Origin: an uncultured Caulobacterales bacterium
GTDB lineage: Bacteria; Pseudomonadota; Alphaproteobacteria; Caulobacterales; Maricaulaceae
Reading direction: 5' to 3'
Length of the DNA: 8,573 bases
Assembly (NCBI GenBank): GCA_937981945.1
Contig: CALJNJ010000040.1
Span: 1-8,573, forward strand
The notes under the pieces: model-generated
Seen by the model: the letters and a program-made list of their open reading frames with translations, nothing else
Database searches by the model: none
Told to the model about the DNA's origin: nothing
Shown: in pieces, positions 6,960 to 8,573 of the stretch
How positions within the stretch are numbered: position 1 is the stretch's first letter
How the letters are laid out: every line of letters starts with the position of its first letter
Translations under genes and position numbers: made by a program

Positions 6960-7448
6960 CTATTCGATGATGAACAAGGCTTCCCCGAACTCGACGGGTT
7001 GGGCATCGCTGACCAAGATTGATTTGATTGTGCCCGATTTCGGAGCTGTTATCGGGTTAAAGGTCTTCATGGCCTCTATCAGGAGGATCGTATCCCCTTC
7101 AGCGACGCTGTCGCCATCGTTTACAAATGCTGATGCATCAGGACTCGGCCGCGTATAGGCCGTTCCGACCATGGGTGATTTTACGGCGCCGGGGTGATCG
7201 CTGAGATCGGCGTCTGATGACGGGGCGGGCATGGGGGCTGACACCGGCGCAGCAATGGCCGCAGGTGCGGGCGCAGGGGCGGCGAAGGCGCTAATCATTT
7301 GACCGCTGTGTTTGGCGACCCTGATTTTGAGATCGCCCCGCTTCATTTCAATTTCCGATAATTCGGTTTCGTTTAGAATATCCGCAAGCTCACGAATTAG
7401 CTTCGTTTCCGAATTTTTAGCCTGCGCGCCGGATTTTTTCTCCGCCAT
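6960..7448 (-). CDS. accB: Acetyl-CoA carboxylase, biotin carboxyl carrier protein
   Basis: AccB carries the biotin that shuttles a carboxyl group between AccC and the AccA/AccD carboxyltransferase. From the ATG at 7448 it has 162 residues: a short helical N-terminus, a mobile Ala/Pro-rich linker (about 54-78), and a C-terminal biotinyl domain from about residue 88. The biotin-accepting lysine is K128 in EAMKTFN; many relatives have EAMKTMN, so phenylalanine replaces the second methionine, probably harmlessly. A GTG two codons upstream (7454) would give two extra residues, but the ribosome binding site GAGG ends six bases before the ATG and runs into that GTG, so the ATG is preferred. The gene follows aroQ by 25 bases and precedes accC by 12, an arrangement known in alphaproteobacteria. 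Confidence 0.96.
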   Translation of the reverse strand: MAEKKSGAQAKNSETKLIRELADILNETELSEIEMKRGDLKIRVAKHSGQMISAFAAPAPAPAAIAAPVSAPMPAPSSDADLSDHPGAVKSPMVGTAYTRPSPDASAFVNDGDSVAEGDTILLIEAMKTFNPITAPKSGTIKSILVSDAQPVEFGEALFIIE

Positions 7449-7473
7449 AACCACCCTCGTTGATTATATTTTT

Positions 7474-7914
7474 TCAGCTCTTTAGCAGATCAATGGCAGC
7501 CTGTAAGCCCAATAAATAGCTTTTTGAGCCAAATCCGCTAATGGTCCCCATAGATGCTTCGGATACGAAAGACCGGCGTCTGAAGCTCTCTCTGGCTGCC
7601 GGTTGGGATAGGTGGACTTCGATACAAGGAATCTCCACAGCCTTAATGGCATCATAAAGGGCCACGGACGTATGGGTATAAGCGGCCGGATTGATAAGGA
7701 TCGCGGCACCTTTTTGACCGGCTTCCTGAATTTTGTCGACCAGTTCGCCTTCAATGTTGGATTGGGAGAAATTTACGCTCAATCCGTTCTCTTCAGCGGT
7801 GTCGACACACATAGTTTCGATGTCTGCCAAGGTCTGCGACCCATAGATTTCGGGCTCTCTTGTCCCCAAAAGATTGAGGTTAGGCCCGTTGATTATGTAG
7901 ATGGGTTTTGACAT
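7474..7914 (-). CDS. aroQ: 3-dehydroquinate dehydratase, type II
   Basis: AroQ converts 3-dehydroquinate to 3-dehydroshikimate in the shikimate pathway; type II enzymes are small cytoplasmic dodecamers. From the ATG at 7914 the protein has 146 residues, the normal size, starting MSKPIYIINGPNLNLLG. Active-site residues sit at the positions known for this family: R19 and Y24 (GTREPEIYG), N75 and H81 (NPAAYTHTS), H101 (EVHLS) and R112. The usual Asn after HLS is Gln (Q104), and the following segment reads PAARES, slightly divergent. A longer in-frame reading upstream to 8043 would add 43 residues, run antisense through thiS and lack family similarity, so it is rejected. No clear ribosome binding site is visible; a weak promoter lies so close that the message could be nearly leaderless. 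Probably first gene of aroQ-accB-accC. Confidence 0.96.
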   Translation of the reverse strand: MSKPIYIINGPNLNLLGTREPEIYGSQTLADIETMCVDTAEENGLSVNFSQSNIEGELVDKIQEAGQKGAAILINPAAYTHTSVALYDAIKAVEIPCIEVHLSQPAARESFRRRSFVSEASMGTISGFGSKSYLLGLQAAIDLLKS

Positions 7915-7936
7915 AGACAGGCAAATTACCCATCTA
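7908..7936 (+). promoter_or_regulatory. Candidate thiS-thiG promoter
   Basis: A perfect TTGACA at 7908-7913 overlaps the aroQ start codon on the opposite strand. Seventeen bases later is CATCTA (7931-7936), a poor -10 match. Initiation near 7943 would leave a leader of about 25 bases to thiS. The -35 is good and the -10 is weak, so this is tentative. The 54-base gap is too short to hold a complete TPP riboswitch. Confidence 0.3.
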
Positions 7937-7950
7937 GGGCCCTGAGGCAA
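7923..7950 (-). promoter_or_regulatory. Candidate aroQ promoter
   Basis: On the minus strand TTGCCT (7950-7945) and TAATTT (7928-7923) are separated by 16 bases. The -10-like box ends eight bases before the aroQ ATG, so transcription would begin at or just before the start codon. Both boxes are imperfect. It overlaps the candidate thiS promoter on the other strand. Confidence 0.22.
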
Positions 7951-7968
7951 GACTTTACTTGGAATGAC

Positions 7969-8172
7969 ATGAACCTTGTGATTAACGGACAGGACTATTT
8001 TGATCTTCCGATCGGCATGACGGTCGCGGCTTTGCTCGACCATTTGGAATTGCCCCGTAAAAAAATCGCCGTTGAGCGCAATATGGAAATAGTTCCGAAA
8101 TCAGCTTTTGACACGCAGGCACTTTCAGAGGGCGACCGGCTGGAAATCATACATTTTATCGGAGGCGGCTGA
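7969..8172 (+). CDS. thiS: Sulfur carrier protein ThiS
   Basis: ThiS is a ubiquitin-fold sulfur carrier; its C-terminal glycine is adenylated by ThiF, converted to a thiocarboxylate and used by ThiG to build the thiazole of thiamine. The 67-residue product has the usual length, a beta-grasp-like start (MNLVINGQDY), the conserved VAALLDHL helix and VERN segment, and ends in FIGGG, giving the required diglycine tail. The ATG at 7969 has a short GGA five bases upstream. The stop codon directly abuts the thiG start at 8173. The gene diverges from aroQ. No thiO, thiC or thiE is visible upstream, so the thiazole genes here begin with thiS. Confidence 0.95.
   Translation: MNLVINGQDYFDLPIGMTVAALLDHLELPRKKIAVERNMEIVPKSAFDTQALSEGDRLEIIHFIGGG
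8161..8165 (+). promoter_or_regulatory. thiG ribosome binding site inside the ThiS glycine codons
   Basis: GGAGG at 8161-8165 lies seven bases before the thiG GTG and is built from the codons (GGA GGC) for the ThiS C-terminal glycines. It fixes the GTG at 8173 as the thiG start and ties thiG initiation to translation of the end of thiS. Confidence 0.6.
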
Positions 8173-8573
8173 GTGGCCCAAAAAAACATCGAAAAACTGG
8201 TCGTGGCCGGCCGTGAGTTCAATTCACGTCTGATTATCGGCACCGGTAAGTATAAGACCTATCAAGAAAATTATGACGCTTTGGTGGCCTCGGGCGCGGA
8301 TATGATTACCGTTGCCGTCAGACGGGTAAATCTATCCAATCCGGACGAACCAATGTTGGTGGATTTCATTGACCCCAAAGAATACACATTTCTTCCGAAT
8401 ACGGCCGGGTGTGTTACCGGCGAAGATGCAGTGCGAACCCTGAGGCTGGCCCGCGAAGCCGGGGGGTGGGATTTGGTGAAACTGGAAGTTTTGTCTGACC
8501 CGAAACATCTTTATCCGGATATGGAAGAGACCATGCGCGCCGCGAAGCTTCTGATCGATGACGGGTTTGAAGT
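8173..8573 (+). CDS. thiG: Thiazole synthase ThiG, 5' part, cut by the window end
   Basis: ThiG condenses 1-deoxy-D-xylulose 5-phosphate, dehydroglycine (or an equivalent imine) and the ThiS thiocarboxylate to form the thiazole phosphate of thiamine. The visible 133 codons begin with GTG at 8173, immediately after the thiS stop, and read VAGREFNSRLIIGTGKYKTY early on. Family markers follow: VAVRRVN (47-53), FLPNTAGC (73-80), GEDAVRT and LVKLEVLSDP (101-110). K103 in that last segment is the lysine expected to form the Schiff base with the sugar. The open frame is still running at the last base; about half of a normal ThiG is present. No frameshift is seen. Confidence 0.95.
   Translation, partial: MAQKNIEKLVVAGREFNSRLIIGTGKYKTYQENYDALVASGADMITVAVRRVNLSNPDEPMLVDFIDPKEYTFLPNTAGCVTGEDAVRTLRLAREAGGWDLVKLEVLSDPKHLYPDMEETMRAAKLLIDDGFE

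Noticed and set aside
7449..7454. GTG start of AccB two codons before the ATG
   Set aside because: The ribosome binding site overlaps this GTG and is spaced correctly only for the ATG at 7448.
7915..7968. TPP riboswitch upstream of thiS
   Set aside because: The gap is 54 bases, about half the size needed, and no riboswitch core motifs are visible.
7915..8043. 43-residue N-terminal extension of AroQ
   Set aside because: The family start is the ATG at 7914, and the extension would be antisense to the beginning of thiS.

Overview
The window looks like ordinary chromosomal DNA from an alphaproteobacterium of roughly balanced base composition. The case rests on the serS-surE-pcm cluster joined by stop/start overlaps, the aroQ-accB-accC cluster, and protein sequences that read like alphaproteobacterial family members. 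A low-to-mid GC lineage near Hyphomonadaceae/Maricaulales is possible, but this is inference from memory and not a placement. Nearly every base is in, or next to, a housekeeping gene. There is no insertion sequence, CRISPR array, tRNA, rRNA, prophage or recognisable defence system.

Layout. (1) Positions 3-1127 (+) encode an M14 zinc carboxypeptidase of the cytosolic (CCP) type, followed by a strong hairpin. (2) Positions 1293-3418 (+) hold thyA (thymidylate synthase) and serS (seryl-tRNA synthetase). (3) serS, surE and pcm (to 4802) overlap at their stop/start codons and should be translationally coupled. The last two are stress and repair functions: a nucleotidase and an isoaspartyl-methyltransferase-family protein whose substrate loop is not canonical. 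(4) Positions 4803-4957 are a short convergent intergenic region. It contains two small hairpins, one of which overlaps a near-perfect ribosome binding site in front of a 15-codon frame. (5) On the minus strand, read from right to left, are aroQ (7914-7474), accB (7448-6960), accC (6947-5601) and an unrecognised proline/glutamine-rich single-pass membrane protein (5542-4958), probably one transcription unit. (6) Divergent from aroQ across only 54 bases are thiS (7969-8172) and the 5' part of thiG (8173 to the window end).

Functionally the window joins nucleotide synthesis (ThyA), aminoacyl-tRNA supply (SerS), protein and nucleotide repair (Pcm, SurE), the shikimate pathway (AroQ), the first step of fatty-acid synthesis (AccB/AccC) and thiazole formation for thiamine (ThiS/ThiG). 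I did not find an undescribed multi-gene system. The points most worth a second look are the membrane protein downstream of accC, the altered Pcm loop, the hairpins covering ribosome binding sites near 4906 and 5547, and the mini-frame at 4925. All of these are modest.
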